Source of the DNA: a bacterium
GTDB lineage: Bacteria > Chloroflexota > Dormibacteria > Aeolococcales > Bog-877
Assembly (NCBI GenBank): GCA_021802045.1
Contig: JAKABB010000013.1
Coordinates: 1-44,141 of the forward strand
Direction of reading: 5' to 3'
DNA length: 44,141 bases
In this document: piece by piece, positions 36,749-44,141 of the stretch
Layout of the letters: each line of letters begins with the position of its first letter
Position numbering within the stretch: position 1 is the stretch's first letter
Translations under genes and position numbers: made by a program
Notes under the pieces: model-generated
What the model was told of the DNA's origin: nothing
The model's database searches: none
The model's input: only the letters and a program-made list of their open reading frames with translations

Positions 36749-36798
36749 CCTCGCCCCGGGGCCGAGGCCGCCGGTCGCCGCCCCAGGTCTCGCTCCAT
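36745..36798 (-). CDS. 17-codon leader ORF overlapping the decarboxylase start
   Basis: ATG 36798 follows a strong GGGAGGCGAG ribosome site and opens a 17-residue frame (MERDLGRRPAAS...). Its TGA (36745-36747) overlaps the decarboxylase GTG (36746-36748) as GTGA. The peptide has no run of aromatic residues, so it is unlikely to be an amino-acid attenuator. Its likely role is translational coupling. A minus-strand TATCCT at 36833-36838 could be the promoter. Confidence 0.4.
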   Translation of the reverse strand: MERDLGRRPAASAPGRG

Positions 36799-36860
36799 CT
36801 CGCCTCCCTGCGGCCCGGGCGGCCACCATCCGAGGATACCGTGGGGTCGCGGCCCGTCCC

Positions 36861-37318
36861 TTACGAGGCCCCGACCCCGCGGCAGGCAGCCCCCAGCGCC
36901 GCCAGGAGCGGGGGCCCCGCGGCCCGGTCGTCGGGGCTGCGCGGGGCCGCCACACGCGCGCCGCGGCCCCAGCGACGACGATGGCGTCCCCGCCCGGCTG
37001 GCGGGGGTCCTCCACGGGCCGGCGGATCCGTTGGCCCCGCCGCCGCGCCGCCAGGTGCTGGCCGATGGTGCGGGCCGGCGCCGGCGCCGGGCTGAATCCG
37101 ACAGCGATCGCCCCCGCTCCCATCGCCTCGGCCGCGTCCCAGCGGTCCCGCACCTGCACGAGGTGCCCGCGGCAGGACGGTCAGAAGCGGTGCCGCACGG
37201 AGGTGAGCAAGAGGGGCGACCGGGGCTCGCCGAGGTCCACCGGGCGCCCGGACCGGGCCTCGACCAGGCGGATGCCCCGGAGGTCGACGGCAGCGCTGGC
37301 ATCGACAGGACCCGCCAC
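36861..37318 (-). pseudogene. Peroxiredoxin-like (AhpC/TSA, CxxC type) remnant with in-frame UGA at the active-site Cys
   Basis: From GTG 37318, 9 bases after the metF-like stop, the frame reads VDLRGIRLVEARSGRPVDLG and PLLLTSVRHRF, then TGA (37181-37183), then PSCRGHLVQVRDRWDAAEA and GAIAVGFSP. The family has 'RHFGCxxCREHLAQLRD...VAVGFSP', so the TGA replaces the first Cys of the redox pair, giving U-P-S-C if read as selenocysteine. After GFSP about 45 family residues are missing. The C-terminal block RIRRPVEDPRQPGGDAI resumes. A shift near 36950-36965 into another frame then gives the family's end (PRSPDDRAAGPPLLAAL), stopping at TAA 36861. Deletion plus frameshift indicate decay. The Cys-to-UGA exchange may be original (selenoprotein) or one more lesion. 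Confidence 0.6.
37145..37178 (-). other. SECIS-like hairpin 3' of the in-frame UGA
   Basis: Starting 2 bases after the UGA, the minus strand can fold with an outer stem GTCC/GGAC and an apical stem GCACCT/AGGTGC (37150-37155 and 37161-37166) closed by the loop CGTGC. The apical loop begins 20 bases after the UGA and has G at its second position, within the known window for bacterial SECIS elements. GC-rich DNA folds readily, so this alone is weak. Confidence 0.3.
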
Positions 37319-37327
37319 CGGGCCGGC

Positions 37328-38185
37328 CTACGCCGGGGAGCCGGGTCCGGGCTGCGCTGCGGCCAGGACGCGGTCCCCGCTGTGCGCGGAGCGGCGCGCG
37401 GCGCGGAAGGCGCGCACGACCCGGCGCACCTCGGCCTCGGCACCCAGGGGAATGACATGCAGCCGCACCGCCGGCCGCGACCCGATGGCGGCCGCCAGCT
37501 CCCGGGCGACGGCCCGACCCTCCCCGCCCTCGATCCGGTGGGCGAGGGCCGGCGGGATCGGACAGTCCGGCAACCGGGTGCTGACGAACCGCAGCATCCG
37601 CTCGGAGCGCAGCAGCCCCAGGCTGGCGAAGATCGGGACCTGCGGGGGCACGATGCCGGAGGCAGCGTCGAGGAAGCGATCGAGGCGGTCCGGGTCGAAG
37701 ACCATCTGTGTCTGCAGGAAGTCGATCCCCGCCGCCACCTTGCGCTCCAGCAGCCGCAGCTCCCGCGTCGGGTCCGCGAAGGGGTTGACCACCGCGCCGC
37801 GCCACACCGGCCGGGGCGCGACCCACTCCGGGATCTGGCGCAGCACCTCCGTGACGGCCACCCCCGGGACCCGCTGCCCCGGCACCTCGTCGCCCCGCAC
37901 CACCAGGATCCCGCTGGCCCCCAGGGCGGCCGCCCCCAGCACCTGCTGCCGGACTCCCAGCCAGTTGCGGTCGCGGCAGGAGAGGTGGACCACCGGCCGC
38001 ACTCCGCGCCGGACGCACGCCGAGATGGCCGCCAGCGGGGACAGGCGGGCCCGCCCGGCGTGGTTGTCGGTCAAGCCCACCACCGGCACACCGGGAGCGA
38101 GGTGGTCCAGGGCGCGCTCGACCCGGGCAAGGTCGGGGCTGCTCGGCAGGGAGAGCTCGACGGAGCAGTCTGTGTCCAGCGGCAT
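37328..38185 (-). CDS. Methylenetetrahydrofolate reductase-like protein (MetF family)
   Basis: About 285 residues from ATG 38185. TIM-barrel MTHFR blocks: SVELSLPSSPDLARVERALD, VVGLTDNHAGRARLSPLAAIS, GVRPVVHLSCRDRNWLGVRQQVLGAAALGASGILVVRGDEV, and GIDFLQTQMVFDPDRLDRFLDAA. The Asp/Arg flavin-site region (CRDRN) is intact. MetF reduces 5,10-methylene-THF to 5-methyl-THF for methionine synthesis. This short form resembles the actinobacterial and acetogen-like MetF lacking a regulatory domain. The open frame to 38485 is a shadow. Minus-strand TACAGT six bases before the ATG suggests a leaderless start. The gene downstream is the redoxin remnant. Confidence 0.82.
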   Translation of the reverse strand: MPLDTDCSVELSLPSSPDLARVERALDHLAPGVPVVGLTDNHAGRARLSPLAAISACVRRGVRPVVHLSCRDRNWLGVRQQVLGAAALGASGILVVRGDEVPGQRVPGVAVTEVLRQIPEWVAPRPVWRGAVVNPFADPTRELRLLERKVAAGIDFLQTQMVFDPDRLDRFLDAASGIVPPQVPIFASLGLLRSERMLRFVSTRLPDCPIPPALAHRIEGGEGRAVARELAAAIGSRPAVRLHVIPLGAEAEVRRVVRAFRAARRSAHSGDRVLAAAQPGPGSPA

Positions 38186-38307
38186 GCGGTCACTGTAGCG
38201 GGCGGTGCATGCGCACCAGTCGGCAGCCCGCGGGCCCGAGGGCGTCGGGAGGGGCCTGATACCCTCCTGGCCGGGCGTCCGTTTCCCCCCGTTCGAATGG
38301 AGACCCC

Positions 38308-39066
38308 GTGTCCACGATCCCGGAAGTCCGCGCCCGCACCGACACCGGCCCGCCGACAGCCACCCCGGTCCTGGAGGCCCGCGACCTCTGGCGCAGCCTG
38401 CCCCTGGGTGGCCAGGTCCTCGACATCCTGCGCGGGATCTCCTTTCGCATCGAGCGGGGAGAGTTCGTCGCCCTGATGGGCCCATCCGGCAGCGGCAAGA
38501 GCACCCTGCTCGGCTGCATCAGCGGGCTGGACCAGCCCAGCCGGGGCCAGGTCCTGCTCAACGGCACCGACATCACGCGGATGAAGGAATCCCAGCTGGC
38601 CGACATCCGCAACCGGACCGTGGGCATGGTCTTCCAGGCCTACAACCTGATCCCCACCCTGACGGCGCAGGAGAACGTGGAGGTGCCGCTGTACGTGGGC
38701 GACCACCCGGGCTCGCCGGGACGGCGCGCGCAGGAGCTGCTCACCCTGGTCGGGCTGGGGCAGCGCTTCGGCCACCGCCCCGCGCAGCTCTCGGGCGGGG
38801 AGCAGCAGCGGGTCGCGGTGGCGCGCGCCCTGGCCACCGCCCCACCCCTGGTGATCGCCGACGAACCAACCGGCAACATCGACCGCCGCCAGGGCACGGC
38901 GTTGCTCGACCTCCTGGAGGAGGTGCGTCAGCGCACCGGGACCACCTTCGTCATCGCCACCCACGACGAGGAGGTCGGCGGCCGCGCCGACCGGGTCCTG
39001 CGCATCGACGACGGGGTCCTGGTGGCGGACGGACGCCGGCGGAGCGGGACGCCAGCGCCCGCGTGA
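38308..39066 (+). CDS. ABC transporter ATP-binding protein (MacB/LolD family)
   Basis: 252 residues from GTG 38308, with GGAG five bases upstream. Walker [14 protein letters not shown], the Q-loop region [24 protein letters not shown], signature [20 protein letters not shown], Walker [13 protein letters not shown], and H-loop [10 protein letters not shown] are all intact. The [10 protein letters not shown] block and NxTD element place it in the MacB/LolD/FtsE group. It forms a complex with the FtsX-type permease, coupled by GTGA. Such pairs act by mechanotransmission on exported peptides, lipids or envelope proteins rather than classical transport. Confidence 0.93.
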   Translation: MSTIPEVRARTDTGPPTATPVLEARDLWRSLPLGGQVLDILRGISFRIERGEFVALMGPSGSGKSTLLGCISGLDQPSRGQVLLNGTDITRMKESQLADIRNRTVGMVFQAYNLIPTLTAQENVEVPLYVGDHPGSPGRRAQELLTLVGLGQRFGHRPAQLSGGEQQRVAVARALATAPPLVIADEPTGNIDRRQGTALLDLLEEVRQRTGTTFVIATHDEEVGGRADRVLRIDDGVLVADGRRRSGTPAPA

Positions 39067-41798
39067 GGGGCTCGCTGGTCCTGCGCTACCCGGTCCGCTC
39101 ACTGCGGCGGGGAGGGCAGCGCACGCTCCTGGCCACCTTCTGCATCGGGGTCGGGGTCATGGCCATCGTCTCCCTGCAGTTGGCAGCGGCCATGGTGGCG
39201 CGCTCGGTCACCAGCGACGCCCGCTTCCTCAACGGCGGGGACGTGTCGGCGGTCTCGGCGGCGATCCCGCTGCCCGCCAGCGCCCTCCGGATCTTCAGCC
39301 GACTCCAGCGCGCGGGCCGCATCCGCCGGTGGACCGCGGTCCAGGCGGCGGAGGGGACACTGACCGGCCCCAACGGGCAGCCCTTGCAGGTGGTGCTGGA
39401 CGGGGTCGACCCGCGCCGATTCCCCCTGGTGGGGTCGATCCAGGTGGGGTCCGGCGGCACCCGCCGCTTCCGGAGTCTGCTGGAGCGGCCGGGGACGCTG
39501 GTGCTGGGACGGGCCGTCATCCGCCAGCTGCGGATGCCGGTCGGGGGACCCGTAACCGCCACCGCCCTGCGCGCGGTGCGGCCCGCCCACTGGCGGGTGG
39601 GCGGTGTCGCCACCGGCCCGACGCCGGCCTCGTTCGGCATCACCGGGGTGGTGTACGTCAGCCAGCGCACCCTGCAAACCCTGGTCGGCCGGGCCAACCC
39701 GGTGTACGGGGCGGTCTACGCGACGACCCCCACCGCCGCCGACGCCGCCCAGGTGGCCCGGGTGCTGCGGGCCCAGCTGCCGGTGGCCACCGTCCAGACC
39801 GTGCACCAGGCCCTGCAGGCGGACCGGACCGCCAACCAGGGCCTGAACACCTTCCTCAGCGTGGTCGGGCTGATCGCCCTGCTCATCGGCGGGATCGGCA
39901 TCGTCAACACCATGCAGGTCAGCCTCACCCGGCGGCGGGTGGAGATCGCCATGCTGAAGACCACCGGATACCGCCGGCGCGACCTCTACGGGCTCTTCGG
40001 GGTGGAAGCGGCGCTGCTGGGCCTGGCCGGCGGCGTGGCCGGTGCCGCGGCCGGGGTGGGCCTCAGCGACGCGGTGCGCACATTCTTCGGCAACCTGGCC
40101 GGGGTGCCGATCGTCTTCCACGTGGACTGGCTCATCGTGCTCTCCGGCATCGGCATCGGCGTGGCCACCGCCTGCATCTTCGCCATCCTGCCCATCGCCC
40201 GCCTCAGCGGAGTGCGGCCCCTGGCCGTGCTCCGCGACGACCCCGCCGGGTTCAGCGCCGGCCGGCTGGGGATCACCGCGAGCCTCCTGGCCCTCATCGG
40301 CGCGCTCTTCTGGGCGCTGGCCACCGCCATCCTGCACAACCCGCTCCTCAGCCTGGCGCTGGTGGTAGCCACCGGGGCCCTGCTGGCGGGCCTGACCACC
40401 GTCTTCGGCGGCGTCCTCTGGCTGGCGAGCCGACTGCCCGTCCCCGAGCGCCTGACCCGCGCCCAGACACTGCTGGCCACCACGGTCCTGGTGATCGCGG
40501 CCGCGGTCACCGTCACCCCCGGGCTGCGCGCGGTGGGGGTGACCCTCATCGCCCTCGGCCTGCTGGGCTATCTGGTCGCCTTCCTGCCCCGGCCCGGCAA
40601 GGTGGTGGTGCGCATGGGCCTGCGCAACCTGGGCCGCCAGCGGGCCCGCTCGGCGACCACCGCCGTCGCCCTCTTCGTCGGCGTCTTCGCGGTCGGGCTG
40701 GTGCTGGTCCTGGGGACCGACATCCGCCACGACCTCAACACCATCATCACCCGGGATACCAGCTACAACGTCTTCGCCGTCGCCCAGGCGTCCACCAGCG
40801 GGCCCCTGCTGGCGGCGGCCGCTCGCCTGCCCCACGTCGCCCAGGCCAGCACCCTCGATGTCGCCCTGGCACCGGTGCGCATCAACGGCCGGCCGGTCGC
40901 CCAAGCGCTGGCCGGGGCCGCCCGCACCGGCAGGGGGCGCGACGCTCTCTTCCTGCTGAACGGGCTGGCCGGGTACAGCCTGGGGCACGGCCAGTTCCCC
41001 CAGGTCTCCGTCAGCGCCGGGCGCCGGCTCCGTGCCGGTGACGCCTCCACCACCAACGTCCTGGCCCCGATGGGCCTCCATCACGGGCTGCTGCACCTGC
41101 CCGTGGGCTCCACCGTGGAGGTCGTCGACCCGCTCACCCGTCGCCCGGTGACCCTGCGCATCGTGGGCTTCTACAGCCCGCTCTCCACCAGCCACGGGAC
41201 GCTCAGCCTCAGCGTCAGCGTGGCCCCGCTGCTGGGGGCGCAGCCCGTGGTCCGGACCATCGGCGGCAGCGACGTCCAGCGCGTGATGAGCTTCAAGTTC
41301 CCGCCCCACGAGCGCGCCCGTGCGGTCCGCGCGCTGCGCGCCAGCGACCCGGCGGCGACGGTGGTCGACATCACCGACCTGGCCACCCTGGTCGACCAGT
41401 TCCTCAGCAATGCCCTGGTCTTCGTCAGCGCCATCGCCTCGCTGGCGCTGCTCGCCGGCATCGTCATCATCGCCAACGCCGTGGCCCTCTCGCTGCTGGA
41501 GCGGCGCCACGAGATCGGCATCCAGAAGGCGGTGGGTCACAGCAACCGCACCGTATTAGCCCAGGTGCTGCTGGAGACGGGAGCGGTCGCCGGGCTGGGC
41601 GCCCTGGCCGGCATGGTGGCCATCGTCGTCACCGCCGCCGTCCTCGGACGCAGCGTCATCCGGCTGCCCCTCGGGATCCCGACCCCGCTGGCGCTGGGGA
41701 TCATCCTCGGCGCCACCCTGGTGGCGGTGGTCACGGCGGCGGCGGTGGCCTGGCGGCCGGTGCGCATCCGCCCCATCGAGGTGCTCCGCTACGAGTGA
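39063..41798 (+). CDS. FtsX-like permease of a MacB/LolCDE-type ABC system, two FtsX domains
   Basis: 911 residues from GTG 39063. An N-terminal membrane helix (LLATFCIGVGVMAIVSLQLAAAM) is followed by a soluble MacB-like periplasmic domain. The first FtsX domain covers about residues 260-390 (FLSVVGLIALLIGGIGIVNTMQVSLTRRRVEIAMLKTTGYRRRDLYGLFGVEAALLGL). Four central hydrophobic helices, a second soluble domain and a second FtsX domain at the end follow (IASLALLAGIVIIANAVALSLLERRHEIGIQKAVGHSNRTVLAQVLLETG). The two-domain form works as a pseudo-dimer. No signal or outer-membrane partner is encoded nearby. The frame upstream to 38205 is a shadow of the ATPase gene. Confidence 0.9.
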   Translation: MRGSLVLRYPVRSLRRGGQRTLLATFCIGVGVMAIVSLQLAAAMVARSVTSDARFLNGGDVSAVSAAIPLPASALRIFSRLQRAGRIRRWTAVQAAEGTLTGPNGQPLQVVLDGVDPRRFPLVGSIQVGSGGTRRFRSLLERPGTLVLGRAVIRQLRMPVGGPVTATALRAVRPAHWRVGGVATGPTPASFGITGVVYVSQRTLQTLVGRANPVYGAVYATTPTAADAAQVARVLRAQLPVATVQTVHQALQADRTANQGLNTFLSVVGLIALLIGGIGIVNTMQVSLTRRRVEIAMLKTTGYRRRDLYGLFGVEAALLGLAGGVAGAAAGVGLSDAVRTFFGNLAGVPIVFHVDWLIVLSGIGIGVATACIFAILPIARLSGVRPLAVLRDDPAGFSAGRLGITASLLALIGALFWALATAILHNPLLSLALVVATGALLAGLTTVFGGVLWLASRLPVPERLTRAQTLLATTVLVIAAAVTVTPGLRAVGVTLIALGLLGYLVAFLPRPGKVVVRMGLRNLGRQRARSATTAVALFVGVFAVGLVLVLGTDIRHDLNTIITRDTSYNVFAVAQASTSGPLLAAAARLPHVAQASTLDVALAPVRINGRPVAQALAGAARTGRGRDALFLLNGLAGYSLGHGQFPQVSVSAGRRLRAGDASTTNVLAPMGLHHGLLHLPVGSTVEVVDPLTRRPVTLRIVGFYSPLSTSHGTLSLSVSVAPLLGAQPVVRTIGGSDVQRVMSFKFPPHERARAVRALRASDPAATVVDITDLATLVDQFLSNALVFVSAIASLALLAGIVIIANAVALSLLERRHEIGIQKAVGHSNRTVLAQVLLETGAVAGLGALAGMVAIVVTAAVLGRSVIRLPLGIPTPLALGIILGATLVAVVTAAAVAWRPVRIRPIEVLRYE

Positions 41799-41815
41799 CC
41801 GCTCCCGGGGGCCGC

Positions 41816-42769
41816 TCAGCGGTGGGGATCGGCCGGCGCGACCCCCACCGGCTGGTGGGCGTGATTGTGGATCTCGCCCCCGTCCTCGGCGCACAGGCCG
41901 GGCGGGCAGGGGTGGCAGGATTCCACCTGGATGGTGGTGTGGCGGAGGGCGAAGCGCGTGCAGAGCCGGTCGGCCAGGGCCTGCACCAGGTGCTCCGACT
42001 GCGAGAGGCTCTGGTCGGCCAGCGTCAGGTGGCAGGAGAGCGCCCGGCGCTCGGGGGTGAGCGCCCAGACGTGCAGGTCATGGACCGCCAGCACCCCGGC
42101 GGTGCTCAGGATCTCCGCCTCGACATCGCCGAGCCGCACCGCGGCGGGGACGCCCTCCAGCAGTACCCCGACCACCTCCCGGATCAGGCGCACCGCCCCG
42201 ATGGCGATCAGGACGGCGATCACGAACGAGAGCAGCGGGTCGACCGGGCTCCAGCCGGTGAGCAGGACCACCGCGCCCGCCAGCACCACGGCCACCCCCG
42301 CTCCCAAGTCACCCACCACGTGCAGGAGCGCGGCGCGCGCGTTGAGGGATCGGTCGTGGCGGAGCCAGCGCAGGACCACCAGGTTCAACCCCAGGCCCAC
42401 CAGCGCCGCCGCGATCATCAGCGCCCCCTGGGGGTGGGTCGGGTGCTCCAGGCGGACCGCGGCCAGGATGGCCACGCCGCCCACGATGCCCAGGAGGACC
42501 ACGGCGTTGACCAGGCCGACGAGGATGCCCACCCGGTGGAAGCCGTAGGTCCGTCGCTGGGTCGGCGCCCGGCCGGCCTGCCAGGCCGCCAGCCAGGCGA
42601 AGCCCAGGGCCAGCGCGTCGACCGCCACATGCCCGGCGTCGGCCAGCAGCGCCACCGAGTGCGCGAACGTGGAGGCCCCGGCCTCGACGACCACGATCAG
42701 CAGGGTCAGGGCCGTCGCTGGCCCGAGCTTCGCCCCCGGCCCGGCGGCGGGAGTTCGCAGATGGTCCAT
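41816..42769 (-). CDS. Cation diffusion facilitator (CzcD/ZitB-type) metal exporter
   Basis: 317 residues with six membrane helices. The metal sites are visible in SVALLADAGHVAVDALALGFAWLA (TM2 His/Asp pair) and NARAALLHVVGDLGAGVAVV (TM5 His/Asp). The cytoplasmic domain includes VLAVHDLHVWALTPERRALSCHL. The C-terminus is Cys/His-rich (CHPCPPGLCAEDGGEIHNHAHQP), a likely extra metal-binding tail for Zn, Co or Ni. ATG 42769 lies almost at the 3' end of a group II intron. The N-terminus before TM1 is short, so the original start may have been upstream. Convergent with the FtsX gene, 17 bases apart. Confidence 0.92.
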   Translation of the reverse strand: MDHLRTPAAGPGAKLGPATALTLLIVVVEAGASTFAHSVALLADAGHVAVDALALGFAWLAAWQAGRAPTQRRTYGFHRVGILVGLVNAVVLLGIVGGVAILAAVRLEHPTHPQGALMIAAALVGLGLNLVVLRWLRHDRSLNARAALLHVVGDLGAGVAVVLAGAVVLLTGWSPVDPLLSFVIAVLIAIGAVRLIREVVGVLLEGVPAAVRLGDVEAEILSTAGVLAVHDLHVWALTPERRALSCHLTLADQSLSQSEHLVQALADRLCTRFALRHTTIQVESCHPCPPGLCAEDGGEIHNHAHQPVGVAPADPHR

Positions 42770-42824
42770 TGGTAGTCAGGGGCGCGGTGTCGGCGCAGCC
42801 GACCCGTCTCCCCATTCCCCTTTC

Positions 42825-42857
42825 GATCCGTGCGTGCGGTTTTCCCGCACACGGCTC
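42825..42857 (-). ncRNA. Group II intron domain V
   Basis: Minus strand GAGCCGTGTGCGGGAAAACC followed by GCACGCACGGATC. It forms the catalytic hairpin with the AGC triad, a GAAA tetraloop and the two-base bulge, matching the domain V consensus GAGCCGTATGMRGTGAAA. Confidence 0.85.
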
Positions 42858-42879
42858 ACCGATGGTCTTCTTGGCATGG

Positions 42880-44141
42880 TTACGCTGCCCCCGGATAGCG
42901 GATGGTGCCCCGCAAACGGTACAGACCTTGGTCCTGAAACCAGTCGCCCGTCCATACGGCGGCCCGACCTGACGTGAGATTCCGCCCGTAGCGCCGCTTC
43001 AGGAAGCGGCAGAGGCGGTGCCACACGTAGTCGTCCACCTGAACGAACTTGCGGGCGGCGTTCCCGGTGCGGAAGTAGTTGCCCCAGCCCCGCAGGATGG
43101 GGTTCAGGTCCGAGATCAACGCCCGGATGTCCTTCACCCCGTTGCGGCGGCGGTCGGTGCGGGCATGCACCTTCTGGCGTATCCGCCTCATGCTGCGATC
43201 CGACGGCCAGCGCTGCAGGTAATAGCGGCGAAGGCCGCGCTCCAGCAACCGGCCTGAGATGCGAGCACGGAAGTGGCAGCCCAGAAAGTCGAAGCCCTCG
43301 CGACCCTCGCGCAGGTCAACCATCCGCGTCTTGTCCGGGTGCAGCTCCAGCCCCAGTTCCGCCAGGGTCGTCCTGGCCCTCTCCAGGGCCGCATTGGCTT
43401 CCGCCTCGGTCCGGCAGAGGACCACCAAGTCGTCGGCATAGCGCACCAACTCCCCCGGTCCCCGCTTCGCCCAGGCCTCATCCAGCGCGTGCAGGTAGAT
43501 GTTGGACAGCAGGGGTGAGATCACCCCGCCTTGGGGCGTCCCCGAGACCGTCTCCAGGGTCCGCCCCTCCTCCATCACCCCCGCGGTCAGCCACAGGCGG
43601 ATCAGCTTGAGCACTCGCCGGTCGGACACCCGTTGGCCCACGGCCCCGAGCAACCGCGCGTGGTCGATCTGGCCGAAGAAGTCGCGGATGTCGCACTCCA
43701 GAACCCGAACGTATCCTCGGGGGAACCCCACGCGGATGCGCTCCAGCGCTTGGGTGGCCGACCGCCTCGGCCGGAACCCGTACGACGAGGGTAGGAAGTC
43801 TGCCTCGAAGATCGGCTCCAACACCAGCTTGGCCGCCTGTTGCACCACCCGGTCCCGGACCGTCGGGATGCCCAGCCGCCGCTCGCCGCCGTCTGGCTTC
43901 GGTATCGCCCTGGGCCGCACTGGCGCTGGACGGTACCGGCCTGCCCGGAGAGCCTCCTGGAGTTCCAAGAGCATCCGCTCCACCCCATAGGCCTCCACGT
44001 CGGCCAGGGTCTCGCGATCGACCCCAGCCGCTCCCCGATTGCTGCGGACCCGCTTCCACGCCTCCTCCAGGACGTCACCCCGGAAGATCCGGTCGTACAG
44101 GGCGTGGAAGTGCCGCTCCGGCGACCGCTTGGCCGCCACCC
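42880..44141 (-). CDS. ltrA: Group II intron reverse transcriptase/maturase (5' end beyond window)
   Basis: At least 419 residues, open at the right edge. Reverse-transcriptase blocks: NRGAAGVDRETL, RPRAIPKPDGGERRLGIPTVRDRVVQQAAKLVLEPIFEADF, SYGFRPRRSATQAL, CDIRDFFGQIDH, GTPQGGVISPLLSNIYLHALD. The active site is LVRYADDLVVL. The maturase (X) domain includes LNPILRGWGNYFRTGNAARKFVQVDDYVWHRLCRFLKRRYG. The protein ends about 30 residues later, so there is no HNH endonuclease domain. The intron would depend on endonuclease-independent insertion, for example at replication forks. The frame is intact. Confidence 0.93.
   Translation of the reverse strand, partial: VAAKRSPERHFHALYDRIFRGDVLEEAWKRVRSNRGAAGVDRETLADVEAYGVERMLLELQEALRAGRYRPAPVRPRAIPKPDGGERRLGIPTVRDRVVQQAAKLVLEPIFEADFLPSSYGFRPRRSATQALERIRVGFPRGYVRVLECDIRDFFGQIDHARLLGAVGQRVSDRRVLKLIRLWLTAGVMEEGRTLETVSGTPQGGVISPLLSNIYLHALDEAWAKRGPGELVRYADDLVVLCRTEAEANAALERARTTLAELGLELHPDKTRMVDLREGREGFDFLGCHFRARISGRLLERGLRRYYLQRWPSDRSMRRIRQKVHARTDRRRNGVKDIRALISDLNPILRGWGNYFRTGNAARKFVQVDDYVWHRLCRFLKRRYGRNLTSGRAAVWTGDWFQDQGLYRLRGTIRYPGAA

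Larger units (their letters stand above)
42773..44141 (-). mobile_element. Group II intron, 3' part (5' end beyond window)
   Basis: It contains the maturase/reverse transcriptase gene, then domain V (42825-42857), then a domain VI-like hairpin with GTCGGC/GCCGAC stem at about 42791-42805. It ends in minus-strand CTGACTAC near 42773; the exact 3' splice junction is uncertain by a few bases. The 3' exon begins with CAATGG, immediately before the CDF transporter start. The 5' intron domains lie outside the window. Confidence 0.8.

Noticed and set aside
36861..38018. A 385-codon minus frame across the metF-like gene
   Set aside because: Only its last about 30 codons resemble a protein, and these are the frameshifted end of the redoxin remnant. 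The rest is out of frame with metF.
41798..41823. ACCGCT/AGCGGT inverted repeat between the FtsX and CDF genes
   Set aside because: Six pairs around a 14-base loop is too weak to call a terminator with confidence.

Overview
The window is very GC-rich (about 70% or more by eye) bacterial chromosome with high GC at third codon positions, frequent GTG starts, and ATGA/GTGA stop-start overlaps inside operons. Gene content suggests a Gram-positive-like or Chloroflexota/Dormibacterota/Actinomycetota-type soil bacterium: CobN-type B12 synthesis, a BluB-CobT fusion, a Tad pilus locus of actinobacterial style, split AccD/AccA, and leaderless-looking promoters. The phylum cannot be fixed from the sequence alone.

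Layout. (1) 1-7226, minus strand: cobalamin synthesis. A cobalamin riboswitch (5259-5380) leads cobO-cobN-cbiX, and a fused BluB-CobT gene lies upstream. (2) 7387-8855, plus: a tiny zinc-ribbon-like ORF and an MFS exporter. (3) 8892-17904, minus: a tightly coupled Tad/Flp pilus operon (cpaB, TadZ/CpaE-like ATPase, cpaF, tadB, tadC, two TadE-like pseudopilins, a TadG-like protein, a second CpaE-like ATPase, a hypothetical protein). An ECF sigma factor lies upstream of it, and a response regulator/histidine kinase pair diverges from that. No Flp prepilin or prepilin peptidase is visible. (4) 21004-29191: tRNA-Lys(CTT), then an accessory-looking stretch with a truncated SDR fragment, a TetR regulator divergent from a three-gene ABC exporter, an IS1380-like insertion sequence with a 5-bp target duplication, a PaiB-like flavin-binding protein and about 1.2 kb with no convincing gene. 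(5) 29192-35227: a divergent Nramp-family transporter, then fabH-fabF facing accD-accA across a region holding a perfect inverted repeat, the likely operator for fatty-acid initiation genes. (6) 35243-38185, minus: a MetF-like reductase, a decayed peroxiredoxin-like gene with an in-frame UGA at the first active-site cysteine, and a PLP-dependent decarboxylase preceded by a 17-codon leader ORF. (7) 38308-41798, plus: a MacB/LolD-type ABC ATPase and its large FtsX permease. (8) 41816-44141, minus: a CDF metal transporter whose start codon abuts the 3' end of a group II intron that runs off the right edge.

The most unusual object is the peroxiredoxin-like remnant at 36861-37318. Its UGA falls exactly where the family has the first Cys of the CxxC-type motif, giving U-P-S-C, and a SECIS-like hairpin follows. 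The gene also has an internal deletion and a frameshift, so it is either a fossil selenoprotein or a coincidence of decay. Also notable: both MinD/ParA-like ATPases of the Tad locus carry Arg where the P-loop Lys is expected, and two operons (cobO, decarboxylase) show short leader ORFs with strong ribosome-binding sites overlapping a poorly preceded GTG start.
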